A stretch of 64,000 nt of DNA from Myxococcales bacterium (GTDB lineage: Bacteria > Myxococcota > Myxococcia > Myxococcales > Myxococcaceae), in assembly GCA_020846875.1 (NCBI GenBank), contig JADLDB010000072.1:1-64000 (forward strand). Direction: 5' to 3'. Below, piece after piece: positions 43,921 through 53,000 of this stretch. Both the position numbers and the translations under genes were made by a program. The notes beneath the pieces were generated by a model. That model saw only the letters and a program-made list of their open reading frames with translations. It made no database searches and was not told where the DNA came from. Each line of letters opens with the position of its first letter. Positions within the stretch are counted from its first letter, which is position 1.

Positions 43921-46161
43921 ATGCCGGGGGAGGCCAAGAGCGAAGGCGCGGGGCTCCTCGAGGCGCTCTTCCACTCGCACGCCGGCCTCAAGCTGCTCAT
44001 CGATCCAGCCGACGGCCGCATCGTCGACGCCAACCCGGCGGCGGTGGCCTTCTACGGCTACGCGCGCGAGGCGCTGCTGGCGATGCGCATCTCGCAGATC
44101 AACGTCGCGCCAGCGGAGCAGATCGCCGCCAGCCTGGCCCGCGCTGCTTCCCGCGCCGCCGACTCCTTCGAGTTCCGCCACCGCCTCGCCGACGGGCGGG
44201 TGCGCGACATGGCGATCAGCTCGAGCCCGGTGACGATGGCCGGCCGCACGCTGCTCTTCTCCATCCTCCACGACGTCACCGATCGCGTGGAGGCCGAGCG
44301 GGCGCTGCGCAGCGCGCAGGTCTACCAGCGGGCCCTGTTCGACGGCATCCTCGACGGCGTCGTCGTGGCCTCGCTGGACGGGCGGATCATCGACGTGAAC
44401 CCGCGCGCCGAGGCGCTCTTCGGCCGCGATCGCCTGAGCCTGCTGGGGATGAGCCACGCCGAGCTCTTCCGGGAGGAGGACCGACCGCGGGCCCGGCAGC
44501 GCTTCGAGGCCCGCGCCACCTCCACCGCGGTGGGAGCGCTGACCCTCGTCGAGTACACCGTCGAGCGGCCCGATCACACCCAGGTCCCGGTGGAGATCGC
44601 CGGCTCGCGCCTCACCCTGGGGGACGGCACCCAGGTGCTCCTGGGGGTGTTTCGCGACGTCTCCGCGCGGAAGGCGAGCGAGCAGGAGGTCCGCCGGCTC
44701 TCGCAAATCATCGAGCAGAGCCCGACCGCGATCATGGTGACGGATCTCTCCGGGGCCACCACCTGGGTCAACGGCGCCTTCACCGCGCTCACCGGCTACG
44801 CCCGGGACGAGGTGCTGGGGAAGAACCCGCGCCTGCTCAAGTCGGGGGAGACGGCGGGGGACGTGTTCGCCCACCTCTGGGCCACCATCGCGGCCGGGCG
44901 CGTGTGGCAGGGCGAAGTGGTGAACCGCAAGAAGAGCGGCGAGCTGTACCGGGAAGCGCTGGTCATCTCTCCTTTGAGGGACGCCGCCGGGCAGCTCAGC
45001 CACTACGTCGCCGAGAAGGAAGACGTCACCGAGCGCCACCGCCTGGAAGACGAGCTGCGCCGCGCTCAGCGCCTCGAGGCGATCGGCCAGTTGGCCGGCG
45101 GCGTGGCCCACGACTTCAACAACCTGCTGGCGGTGCAGCAGATGAACGTGAGCCTGTTGCTGCGCCGCGAGGACCTGCCCGAAGCCGCGCGCGAGTTGGT
45201 GCACGAGCTGGAGCAGAGCGCCCAGGTCGCCGCCGACGTCACCCGGCAGTTGCTCGCCTTCGGGCGGCGCCAGCGCCTCGAGAAGCAGGTGGTGTCGCTC
45301 GACGGCCTGGTGGGCGAGGTGATGAAGCTCTTGCACCGGGTGATGCCCGAGAACATCAGCCTGCTCCACCTGCCGGCGGCCGATCCCACCTGGGTGAGCG
45401 TCGACGTGGGCGCGGCCGAGCAGACGGTGATGAACCTGGTGGTGAACGCGCGCGACGCGATGCCCAGCGGGGGGACCTGCACCATCGCCGTCCAGGCCAC
45501 TGACAACGGCCGCTCCATCACCTTGTCCGTCACCGACACCGGCCACGGCATTCCCCCCGAGGTGCTCGCTCACATCTTCGAGCCCTTCTTCACCACCCGT
45601 CAGGGCGGCCGCGGCACCGGCCTGGGGCTCGCCACCGTGTACGGGCTGGTGGTGCAGCACGGCGGCCTCATCGAGGTGGACAGCGCGCCCGGCCGGGGTG
45701 CCACCTTCCGCATCAAGCTGCCCGCGGCGCCGCCCCCCAGCGAGGATCGCCCCGCGGTGGTGGTGCTGAGCCCCCAGCTCGACTCGGAGCGACGGCGCGT
45801 GCTGTTGGTGGAGGACAGCGAGGACGTGCGGCGCTCGCTTCGCCGGGTGCTGGAGGGGCTGGGCTGCGAGGTGCAAGAGGCCTGCAGCGCCGCCGACGCC
45901 CTCGCGCAGTGGAAGGCGGCCCCCGACTGGGTGGACGTGCTGCTCACCGACGTGGTGATGCCAGGGGCGCTCTCGGGGGTGCAGTTGGCGCGACAGCTCA
46001 AGGTGGTACGACCGGAGCTCTTCGTGATCATCGCCAGCGGCTACACCGGCGGGCAAAGCGGCGCGCTCGAGCCCGACTTCCACTTCCTCGCCAAGCCCTT
46101 CCGGGTGGAAGAGCTGAGCGAGCTGCTGGCGTCGGCGCCGCCGCGGCGACGGCGTCCTTGA
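43921..46161 (+). CDS. PAS-rich hybrid sensor histidine kinase
   Basis: The 746-residue product has no membrane segment and contains three PAS domains (about 15-128, 135-255 and 258-385; e.g. DPADGRIVDANPAAVAFYGY and TDLSGATTWVNGAFTALTGY). It then has HisKA with H397 in LAGGVAHDFNNLLAVQQ, a HATPase (NLVVNARDAMPSGG; DTGHGIPPEVLAHIFEPFF; GTGLGLATVYGLV), and a C-terminal receiver with D677 in VLLTDVVMPG and the Lys of FLAKPF. The HDFNN box is typical of NtrB-like orphan kinases. It should sense a soluble or redox cue. No regulator gene with an output domain is adjacent. It follows the lipid-kinase gene by 12 bases, so may be cotranscribed. Confidence 0.93.
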   Translation: MPGEAKSEGAGLLEALFHSHAGLKLLIDPADGRIVDANPAAVAFYGYAREALLAMRISQINVAPAEQIAASLARAASRAADSFEFRHRLADGRVRDMAISSSPVTMAGRTLLFSILHDVTDRVEAERALRSAQVYQRALFDGILDGVVVASLDGRIIDVNPRAEALFGRDRLSLLGMSHAELFREEDRPRARQRFEARATSTAVGALTLVEYTVERPDHTQVPVEIAGSRLTLGDGTQVLLGVFRDVSARKASEQEVRRLSQIIEQSPTAIMVTDLSGATTWVNGAFTALTGYARDEVLGKNPRLLKSGETAGDVFAHLWATIAAGRVWQGEVVNRKKSGELYREALVISPLRDAAGQLSHYVAEKEDVTERHRLEDELRRAQRLEAIGQLAGGVAHDFNNLLAVQQMNVSLLLRREDLPEAARELVHELEQSAQVAADVTRQLLAFGRRQRLEKQVVSLDGLVGEVMKLLHRVMPENISLLHLPAADPTWVSVDVGAAEQTVMNLVVNARDAMPSGGTCTIAVQATDNGRSITLSVTDTGHGIPPEVLAHIFEPFFTTRQGGRGTGLGLATVYGLVVQHGGLIEVDSAPGRGATFRIKLPAAPPPSEDRPAVVVLSPQLDSERRRVLLVEDSEDVRRSLRRVLEGLGCEVQEACSAADALAQWKAAPDWVDVLLTDVVMPGALSGVQLARQLKVVRPELFVIIASGYTGGQSGALEPDFHFLAKPFRVEELSELLASAPPRRRRP

Positions 46162-46321
46162 CGCCCATCAACGGACTTGTGCCAGCCACTGCTGAGTTGA
46201 AATGCAGGCGTGCATCCGCATGGCGGGGCTTCGCCCTTCACGAAGTTCTTCGGGACGGGCCTGAGGCGTCCACGCGGCGCAGGCTTTGGACCCGGGCCTC
46301 GGGCTAGAGTGCGGCCTGGTC

Positions 46322-48181
46322 ATGCGACTGGTCAAGGTGGGGCTCGCGGCGATCAACACCACGGTGGGGGCCTTCGGCGCCAACGTGTCGCGCGCCCTGG
46401 GGCTCGCGCAGGAGATGGCCGCGGCCGACGTCACCGTGGCCGTCTTCCCCGAGCAGTTGGTGGGCGGCTACCCGCAGGAGGACCTGGTGCAGTGGCGGGC
46501 CTTCGTCGAGCGCCAGTGGGCCGAGCTTGGGCGCTACGCGAAGGAGACGGCCGGCCTGCCGCTGGTGTCGGTGCTGGGCGTGTCCGTCGCCCACCAGGGC
46601 CTGCGCTACAACTGCGCCGCGCTGGTGGCGGGCGGGAGGGTGCACGGCCTGGTGCCCAAGGAGAAGCTGCCCACCTACAACATCTTCTACGAGGGGCGGA
46701 CCTTCAGCCGCGGCTACGCCGGCATGAACGAGGTGCACCGCGGCGTGCCTCTGGGCGATCAGATCTTCGAGTTCGACTTCGGGCTGCTGGGCGTTGAGGT
46801 GTGCGAGGACATCTGGAGCGCGGACGGGCCGATGCGCCGCCGCGCGTACTCGGGCGCCGAGCTGGTCTGCAACGTGTCCGCGTCTCCCTTCCGGGTGGGG
46901 GTGGAAGGCACCCGCAAGGAGCTCGTCTCTACCCGCGCCGGCGATCACCAGTGCACCGTGGCCTACGTCAACCAGGTGGGCGCGCAGGACGGGCTCATCT
47001 TCGACGGCGGCGGCTTCTTGAATCAGAACGGCCGCATGGTGCTGGAGCTGCCCCGCTTCCGGCAGGCCTGGGCCGCGGCGGTGGTGGACCTGGATCGCAC
47101 CCTGCGCCTGCGCACCGAGAACACCACCTGGCGGGACGATCACAAGGCCTTCGCCGCGAAGGAGACGCCGGTGCCGGTGCGCGCGGTGGACGCGAAGACC
47201 CAGCGCGCGCGCTTGTCGTACCCCGCGCCGCCGCAGCGCAGCTTCTTCCTCCCGGGCGGTGGGCCTTCACGCACCCCGAAGGAGCAGTACTGCGAGGATC
47301 TGCTCGACGCGCTCGCCCTGGGGATCGGCGACTACTTCGAGAAGACGAAGGCCTTCCGCTGCCTGGGCATCGCCCTGTCCGGCGGCCGCGACTCGCTGCT
47401 CACCCTGCTCATCGCCCACCGCTATGCGTCGGCCGCCCAGGTGCCGATCGAGACCTTCTACATGCCCACCCGCTTCTCCTCGGACGGCACGCGCGCCGCC
47501 GCCGAGCTGATCGCCAGGGAGCTGGGGGTGAAGTTCACCGTGCTGTCCATCGACGAGGCCTTCGAGCGCGAGGTCGAGGCGACCCACGCCATGCTGGGGC
47601 CGGGCAAGCAGCTCACCCCCGTCACCCTGCAGAACATTCAGGCGCGGCTGCGCGCCCAGCGCATGTGGAACTGGGCCAACAGCTCCGGCGGCCTCTTCCT
47701 CCAGACAGGGAACATGTCCGAGAAGGCGGTGGGCTACACCACCATCGGCGGCGACCTGATGGGCGCCCTGGCCGTCATCGCCAACCTGCCCAAGACGGTG
47801 GTGATGTACCTGCTGGACTACGTCAGAGAGAAGCACGGCTACCAGGGCATCGCCGCCGTCACCGCGCGCCCCGCCGGGCCGGAGCTGGCGCACGACCAGG
47901 TGGGCGAAGACGAGCTGATGCCCTTCTCCATCCTCGACGCGTGCTTCCACCTCTTCGCCGGCGAGAAGCTGGGGCCCGCCGAGGTGCTGCTCGCGATGAA
48001 GGCCCTCTTCCCCGAGGTGCCCGCCCCCTCGATGGAGGCCCACGTGCGGAAGTTCGTCCGCCTCTTCACCCAGAGCATCTACAAGTGGGTGCAGTCGCCC
48101 ATCTCGCTGCACGTCGGAAACCTGGACCTCGACCGCGAGCGGGCGCTGCAGTTGCCGGTGGTGACGCAGACCGACTGGTGA
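46322..48181 (+). CDS. nadE: Glutamine-dependent NAD+ synthetase
   Basis: The enzyme makes NAD+ from deamido-NAD+ using glutamine-derived ammonia. The 619-residue chain has an N-terminal nitrilase-type amidase with Glu near 43 (FPEQLVGGYPQEDL), Lys in PKEKLPTYNIFYEGR and C161 in LLGVEVCEDIWS. The C-terminal synthetase has the PP-loop LSGGRDSLLTLL at residues 352-358, where most homologues have SGGxDS with Leu, Val or Ile at that place; Arg is found in a subset. TGNMSEKAVGYTTIGGDLMG and QVGEDELMPF match the NAD-binding and C-terminal regions. ATG at 46322 is used; nothing like a family sequence lies upstream. Position 46162-46321 before it has no gene. Confidence 0.95.
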   Translation: MRLVKVGLAAINTTVGAFGANVSRALGLAQEMAAADVTVAVFPEQLVGGYPQEDLVQWRAFVERQWAELGRYAKETAGLPLVSVLGVSVAHQGLRYNCAALVAGGRVHGLVPKEKLPTYNIFYEGRTFSRGYAGMNEVHRGVPLGDQIFEFDFGLLGVEVCEDIWSADGPMRRRAYSGAELVCNVSASPFRVGVEGTRKELVSTRAGDHQCTVAYVNQVGAQDGLIFDGGGFLNQNGRMVLELPRFRQAWAAAVVDLDRTLRLRTENTTWRDDHKAFAAKETPVPVRAVDAKTQRARLSYPAPPQRSFFLPGGGPSRTPKEQYCEDLLDALALGIGDYFEKTKAFRCLGIALSGGRDSLLTLLIAHRYASAAQVPIETFYMPTRFSSDGTRAAAELIARELGVKFTVLSIDEAFEREVEATHAMLGPGKQLTPVTLQNIQARLRAQRMWNWANSSGGLFLQTGNMSEKAVGYTTIGGDLMGALAVIANLPKTVVMYLLDYVREKHGYQGIAAVTARPAGPELAHDQVGEDELMPFSILDACFHLFAGEKLGPAEVLLAMKALFPEVPAPSMEAHVRKFVRLFTQSIYKWVQSPISLHVGNLDLDRERALQLPVVTQTDW

Positions 48182-48230
48182 TCGCGACGCTGGCGCGTCC
48201 GCGCGCGCGCGTGTAACTGCGTCCGGGCGC

Positions 48231-49253
48231 ATGGCGGGCCGCTTCAGTGTGCCCAGGCTCCTGGGAGTGACGCTCGGCTGCGCCGCCGTGGCCGCGGCCT
48301 GCTTCGCGCTCGCCATCGCCTTCGGGGAAGAGCCGCTCTCGTGGGAAGGGCTGCGCACGCCAGGCAGTCCGGAGGCGACCATCTTCTTCTCCCTGCGCCT
48401 GCCGCGGGTGGTGCTGGCGGCGCTGGTGGGTATGGCGCTGGCCTCCTCGGGCGCGGCGCTGCAGTCGGTGCTGCGCAACCCCCTGGCGGATCCCTTCGTC
48501 CTCGGCGTGTCGGGCGGCGCGGCCCTGGGGGCCACCATCGCGCTCGCCCTCGGGGTGACGACCGCCGGCGTGGCCCAGGTGTCCGCCACCAGTGTCTTCG
48601 CGCTGGCCGGCGCGCTCTCCGCCACGCTGCTGGTGCTGCTGGTGGGCCGGGTGGCCGGCGGCTCGACGCCCCACACCACGCTGCTGGCCGGCGTCATCTT
48701 CAACGCCTTCGCGCTCGCCGCCATCACCTTCATCAAGGCGCTGGTGGCGCCGGATCGCCTGGGGGAAATCCTCTTCTGGCTGGCCGGCGCGCTGGGCCAC
48801 GAGACCTGGGGCACCCTGTCCGCCACCGCCGCCGTGGTGCTGGGCTGCGTGGGGGCCCTGGTGGCCTTCGCCCCGCGCCTCAACCTGCTCACCCTGGGCG
48901 ACGAGGACGCGCAGAGCCTGGGCCTGGACGCGCGGCGGGCCCGGGTGTGGCTGCTGGTGGTGACGTCCCTGGGCGTGGCCGCGGTCGTCAGCCTGTCCGG
49001 CCTGGTGGGCTTCGTCGGCTTGTTGGTGCCGCACCTCGCGCGCCTGGTGTTCGGCGCCGACCAGCGGCTCTCTCTGCCCGCCAGCGCGCTTTTGGGCGCC
49101 GCCTTCCTGATGCTGGCCGATCTCGCCGCGCGGGTGCTCTTCCGCGTCTTTCAGACGGAGCCGCCGGTGGGGGTGATCACCGCGCTGCTGGGTGGCCCGC
49201 TCTTCCTGGCCTTGATGGTCCGCTCGCGCAGCGCCTCGGCCCGGCGGAGCTGA
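48231..49253 (+). CDS. FecCD/BtuC-family ABC transporter permease
   Basis: The 340-residue integral membrane protein has about nine helices and the family's conserved parts: RLPRVVLAALVGMALASSG, LQSVLRNPLADPFVLGVSGG and, near the C-terminus, GLVGFVGLLVPHLARLVFG, the loop that docks on the ATPase. Such permeases import vitamin B12, heme or ferric siderophores. No ATPase or substrate-binding gene is adjacent: nadE lies 49 bases upstream and a convergent receiver gene ends three bases downstream. Its partners must be elsewhere or missing. No cobalamin riboswitch is visible before it. Confidence 0.92.
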   Translation: MAGRFSVPRLLGVTLGCAAVAAACFALAIAFGEEPLSWEGLRTPGSPEATIFFSLRLPRVVLAALVGMALASSGAALQSVLRNPLADPFVLGVSGGAALGATIALALGVTTAGVAQVSATSVFALAGALSATLLVLLVGRVAGGSTPHTTLLAGVIFNAFALAAITFIKALVAPDRLGEILFWLAGALGHETWGTLSATAAVVLGCVGALVAFAPRLNLLTLGDEDAQSLGLDARRARVWLLVVTSLGVAAVVSLSGLVGFVGLLVPHLARLVFGADQRLSLPASALLGAAFLMLADLAARVLFRVFQTEPPVGVITALLGGPLFLALMVRSRSASARRS

Positions 49254-49256
49254 GGC

Positions 49257-49883
49257 TCACTTGCCGTCCGGGTAGTGCAGCTCGAGGCACTCGGCGCACA
49301 GCGCGTGGCTGAACTTCGCCCCCGCGCGCCGCTCGAAGTACGACTCCACCTTCTCCCAGAGCTGCTCCTGGTTTCTGATCCGCTTGCAGTGGATGCAGAT
49401 GGGCAGGATGTCCTGCAGCTCGTGCACGTGCTCGATGGTGGCCGCGAGCTCCTTGAGGCGGCTGGCCAGGGTCCGCTCGAGCTGGACGATCCGCTCGCCC
49501 GTGCGCAGCCGCGCCTGCAGCTCCTCCGGGTCGATCGGCTTGGACACGAAGTCGTCGGCGCCAGCCGACAGCCCTTCCACCACGTCCGACTTCGTCGCGC
49601 GCGCGGTGAGCAGCAGAATGTACGTGTACGCCTCTCCGGGGCTGGCGCGGATTCTCCGGCACACCTCGGGACCGTCGAGCCCCGGCATGGCCCAGTCCAT
49701 CACCACCAGCGACGGCGCGTCCTCCGTCTTCAGCACGTTCCACGCGCTCAGCCCGTCGTCGACGCTGACCACGTCGTAGCCGAAGCGCGTGATGTGGCCC
49801 TCGAGCAGCCGCCGCGTCACCCGCTCGTCGTCGGCCAGGAGCACCCGCGGACGCGGCGCCAATTGTTGGGCTGGAACTGCCAT
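49257..49883 (-). CDS. Receiver protein with C-terminal Cys motif domain
   Basis: The 208-residue product begins with a receiver domain (RVLLADDERVTRRLLEGHI, phospho-acceptor Asp in LVVMDWAMPGLDGP, the Thr of LLLTARA, Lys in FVSKPID). It continues through a coiled coil (RIVQLERTLASRLKELAATI) into a short tail with PICIHCKRIRN and SHALCAECLELHYP. The CxxC pairs, spaced about 30 residues apart, match a tail common in environmental receiver and PAS/kinase proteins of delta-type bacteria, probably a zinc ribbon. ATG at 49883 is the start of strand 1. Output is unknown. It is divergent to the giant membrane protein gene. Confidence 0.88.
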   Translation of the reverse strand: MAVPAQQLAPRPRVLLADDERVTRRLLEGHITRFGYDVVSVDDGLSAWNVLKTEDAPSLVVMDWAMPGLDGPEVCRRIRASPGEAYTYILLLTARATKSDVVEGLSAGADDFVSKPIDPEELQARLRTGERIVQLERTLASRLKELAATIEHVHELQDILPICIHCKRIRNQEQLWEKVESYFERRAGAKFSHALCAECLELHYPDGK

Positions 49884-50035
49884 GTGCGCCACTCGCTCAG
49901 CAAGGAGCAGGCCGAGCCGTCGCTCGCCAGGACGCCGCCAGTATTTCCCTGCGCAGCCCCTCGCGCAATGCGGGCCACGCGCCCTGTGATGATGCAGCCT
50001 TGCCCGCGGCACGCCGATGGAAGTGCTCGCCGGGC

Positions 50036-53000
50036 ATGATCTGCCCGACCTGTCTCCGCTCAGCACCTACAGGCACTCACTTCTGCGTGGGCTGCGGGGA
50101 TCGCCTGGTGGAGCGCACCGAGCAGCTGCGCGGCGACGAGCTCGGCAAAGTCCGGTGGGTCCTTCGGGAAACGTACCGGTGGCCTGCCGAGGCGATCAGC
50201 GACGCCAGCCGCCACGCGCTTCGCGCGCACTACGAGGAGCGCGAAGCCTCGCTGGTGGGCGCGAAGTCAGGGGTGACTCAGGGTGGGGCAGCGGCGCCGC
50301 TGCCCCAGGCCGTCGCGAAGGCGGTGCGGCCGCACCAGACACCGCGGCCCCAGCCCGAATCGACAGGGCAATCCGGCGATCAGCCCCGGCCTTCTGCTCC
50401 CGAGGCGGCCCGGCCGCCGCCCCAACCGGAGGAAGGTCCGGTGCACGGCCCTCCGCGCCCCACCGTGTGGCAGCGCCACGTGAGGCCCTTCCTTGGAGAG
50501 AGCGTCGGCTGGTTCATCGGCGCCTTCCTCATCCTGAGCGGCACCCTCTACTTCGTGGCGGACGCCTGGGCGGGCATGTCGTCGGTGCTCAAGGCCTTCA
50601 CCGTCTTCGGCTTCGCCGCGGGGTGGACCCTGGTGTTCGCCGCCTGGGCGCGCTTCCTCGGGCGTCGCCCGGTGACGGAACCTGCGGCGCGCGCGCTGTG
50701 GCGGATCGCCTTCGTCGTGGCGCCGCTGGCCTCGGTGGCCCTGGGCGCGGCGGCCGACGTCCCGCTGCTGACCCTGCCGCTCTTGCTCGGCTGGTCCCTG
50801 GTGGCGGGCGTCCTCGGCGCGCACGTGGGCCGCAAGTCCGACGCCCGGGGCGCGGCGCTGCTGGGGCTGTCCACCGCGACGGCGACGGTGGTGCTGGGCG
50901 CGGCTCCCTGGCTGACGGCCGGTGGGCCCGCCGTCACCTGGCTGGCGGTGCTGCCGGCGGCGCTGGCCCTGCTGTCGTGGCGGAAGGGGCCAAGGGGGGT
51001 GGAGACGGCCTTCGCGCTGCTCTCCATGGCCTGGCCGGTGCTGCTGGTGGTGGCGCGCCTGCAGGTGGCGCTGGGGGAGGTCGCCGCGCCGGGGGTGCAC
51101 GCGGTGACGCTGGCGGTGCTGGGCCTGGGCGCCCTGTCGCTGCGCGCGGTGGAGGGTCGCCGCGCGGCAGACATCCTCTCGGTGGGCGTGGTGGCGGCGC
51201 AGGGGGCGCTGTTGGTGCCCGCCTTCCTGGCGCCGGCCCCTACCTTCGTGGTGGCGGCCCTGGTGGCGGTGGTGACGTGCGGGGCGCTGGCGAGGGAGCG
51301 CGCGTCGGCGGCCGCGGCGCGCTGGGTCTTCCCGGCGTACGCCTTCGGGTACGTGGCCTTCCAGCACGTCGATCAACTCGTCCCCGAGGTGGTGGTGCGC
51401 GCCTTCCAGGCCCTCAAGGCAGCGCTGGGCTACGCCGCGGCGCCGCTGCCGGCGTCGTATGCCTCGGTGTACGCGGCCCTCTTCGTGGTGGCGGTGGGCG
51501 TCTTCGCCGCGCTTCGGTACCGCCGGGCGCAGGGGGCGCCGCGCGCGGAGGCCTCGGCGCTCCTCTGGGCCACCGCGGTGGGCAGCGGCTTCTTCGGCCT
51601 GCTGGCGCTCCTCTCGGTGGGCGCCGACGCCCGGCCGGCGCTGGGGGCCTGCCCGCTGCTGGCGGCGCTGGGGCTGTCCCTGGGGGCGTGGCTCGATCGC
51701 CGCGAGTTGACGGTGGCGGGCAGCGTGGTGGCCGTCGCGGCGGGGCTGGCCTTCGCCGTCGGTTGGCTCGCCGCGCTGCCCGCGGCAGCCCTGGCCCTGG
51801 CGCTGGCGCTGCGCTCGCTGCCTGCCTCGCGCGGCCACCGGCTGCCCACGTCAGCCGCGGCGCTCGCCCTCTCGGGCCTGGCGGCGGTGACAGCCTTCGT
51901 CGTGCCCGCAGGCCCCGCCACGCTGATCGCCCTCGCGCTCGCCTCGGGCGCCGCGCTGCTGGTGGCCCGCAACCTGGACTCGACGGAGCTGCTCGGCCTC
52001 ACCGCCCTGGGGCCGGTGCTGCTGCTGCTGCACCTGGGCTCCGCCTTGCTCCTCGCGGCCGCAGCGCTGGCCGTCGCGCTGTGGCTGCCCGCGCGGGGCG
52101 TCGCCTCCCGCCGGCACGCGGCTGCCCTGGCGGTGGTGGTGGCGGCGGCGCTGGCCCCGCTGTGGACGCTGCTGGACGGCGGAGCGCCGTGGCTGGGGGG
52201 GGTGTGGCTGCTGTCGGCCGGCGCGCTGGCGCTGGTGGCGCGGCGGGCTCTCCCGACAAGCAGCGGGCCGGCGCTGGAGGCCGTGGCCATCCTCGCTGGC
52301 CTCTTCGCCCTGGTGCCGGGGCCGGGCGCCGCGCGGGCCTTCCCCTTCCTCACTCCTCTTCTGTCCATGCTGGGCGCAGCAGCCGTGGCCCTGGGCGCCT
52401 CGGTGTACGCGGCGCGTGAGGGCAGAGGCTGGCGCACCATCCTCCTGGCCTCGGGGGCCCTCGCCGTCGCCTTCTGGGCGGCGAGCCAGGCGCTGCTTGG
52501 CGAGGGCGACGTGGTGGCGCTCGCGGGGCCGGGCGCGGTGGCGCTCCTCGCCACGGCCGTGCTCCTCCCCTCGGTGACGGTGCCGCTGGCCGCCGTCTGC
52601 CTGGGCCTCGCCCTGGTGCGCGCGCCGGAGCACCTCCTGGTGCTGGCGGCGGCCGCGTCGCTGGTGGCGCTCCTGGAGGAGTCGGACAGGGCGTGGCGGG
52701 CGCTCCTCAACCGGGCGGGGGTGGCCTGGGCCTCCGTGGCGGTGGCCGCGGCGGTGCTGGCCGGCGCGGCGGCGTGGAGGAGCGAGGGCGTCCCGGTGCT
52801 GGCGGCGGCGCTGGTGCTGCCGGCCCTCTGGGCGCGCGCCACCCGGAAGGCGGGCTGGGCCGCGGCGTCGGTGGGGCTGACAGCCTTCCTGGGCCTGCGT
52901 CAACCGGGCCTCGCGGCGCTGGTGGCGCCGCTCCTCGCCGTGCTGTGGAGCCGCGTGCTGCCGGCGTGGCGTCCGGCGCGCGCCTTCTTCCGGCACGTCC

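Noticed and set aside
42967-46083. Long open minus-strand frame opposite the lipid-kinase and hybrid-kinase genes
   Set aside because: It is rich in His, Arg and Gln, matches no family and mirrors genes with clear domains; high-GC third positions keep the opposite frame open.
48182-48230. Cobalamin riboswitch before the FecCD permease
   Set aside because: The gap is only 49 bases and lacks a B12 box.
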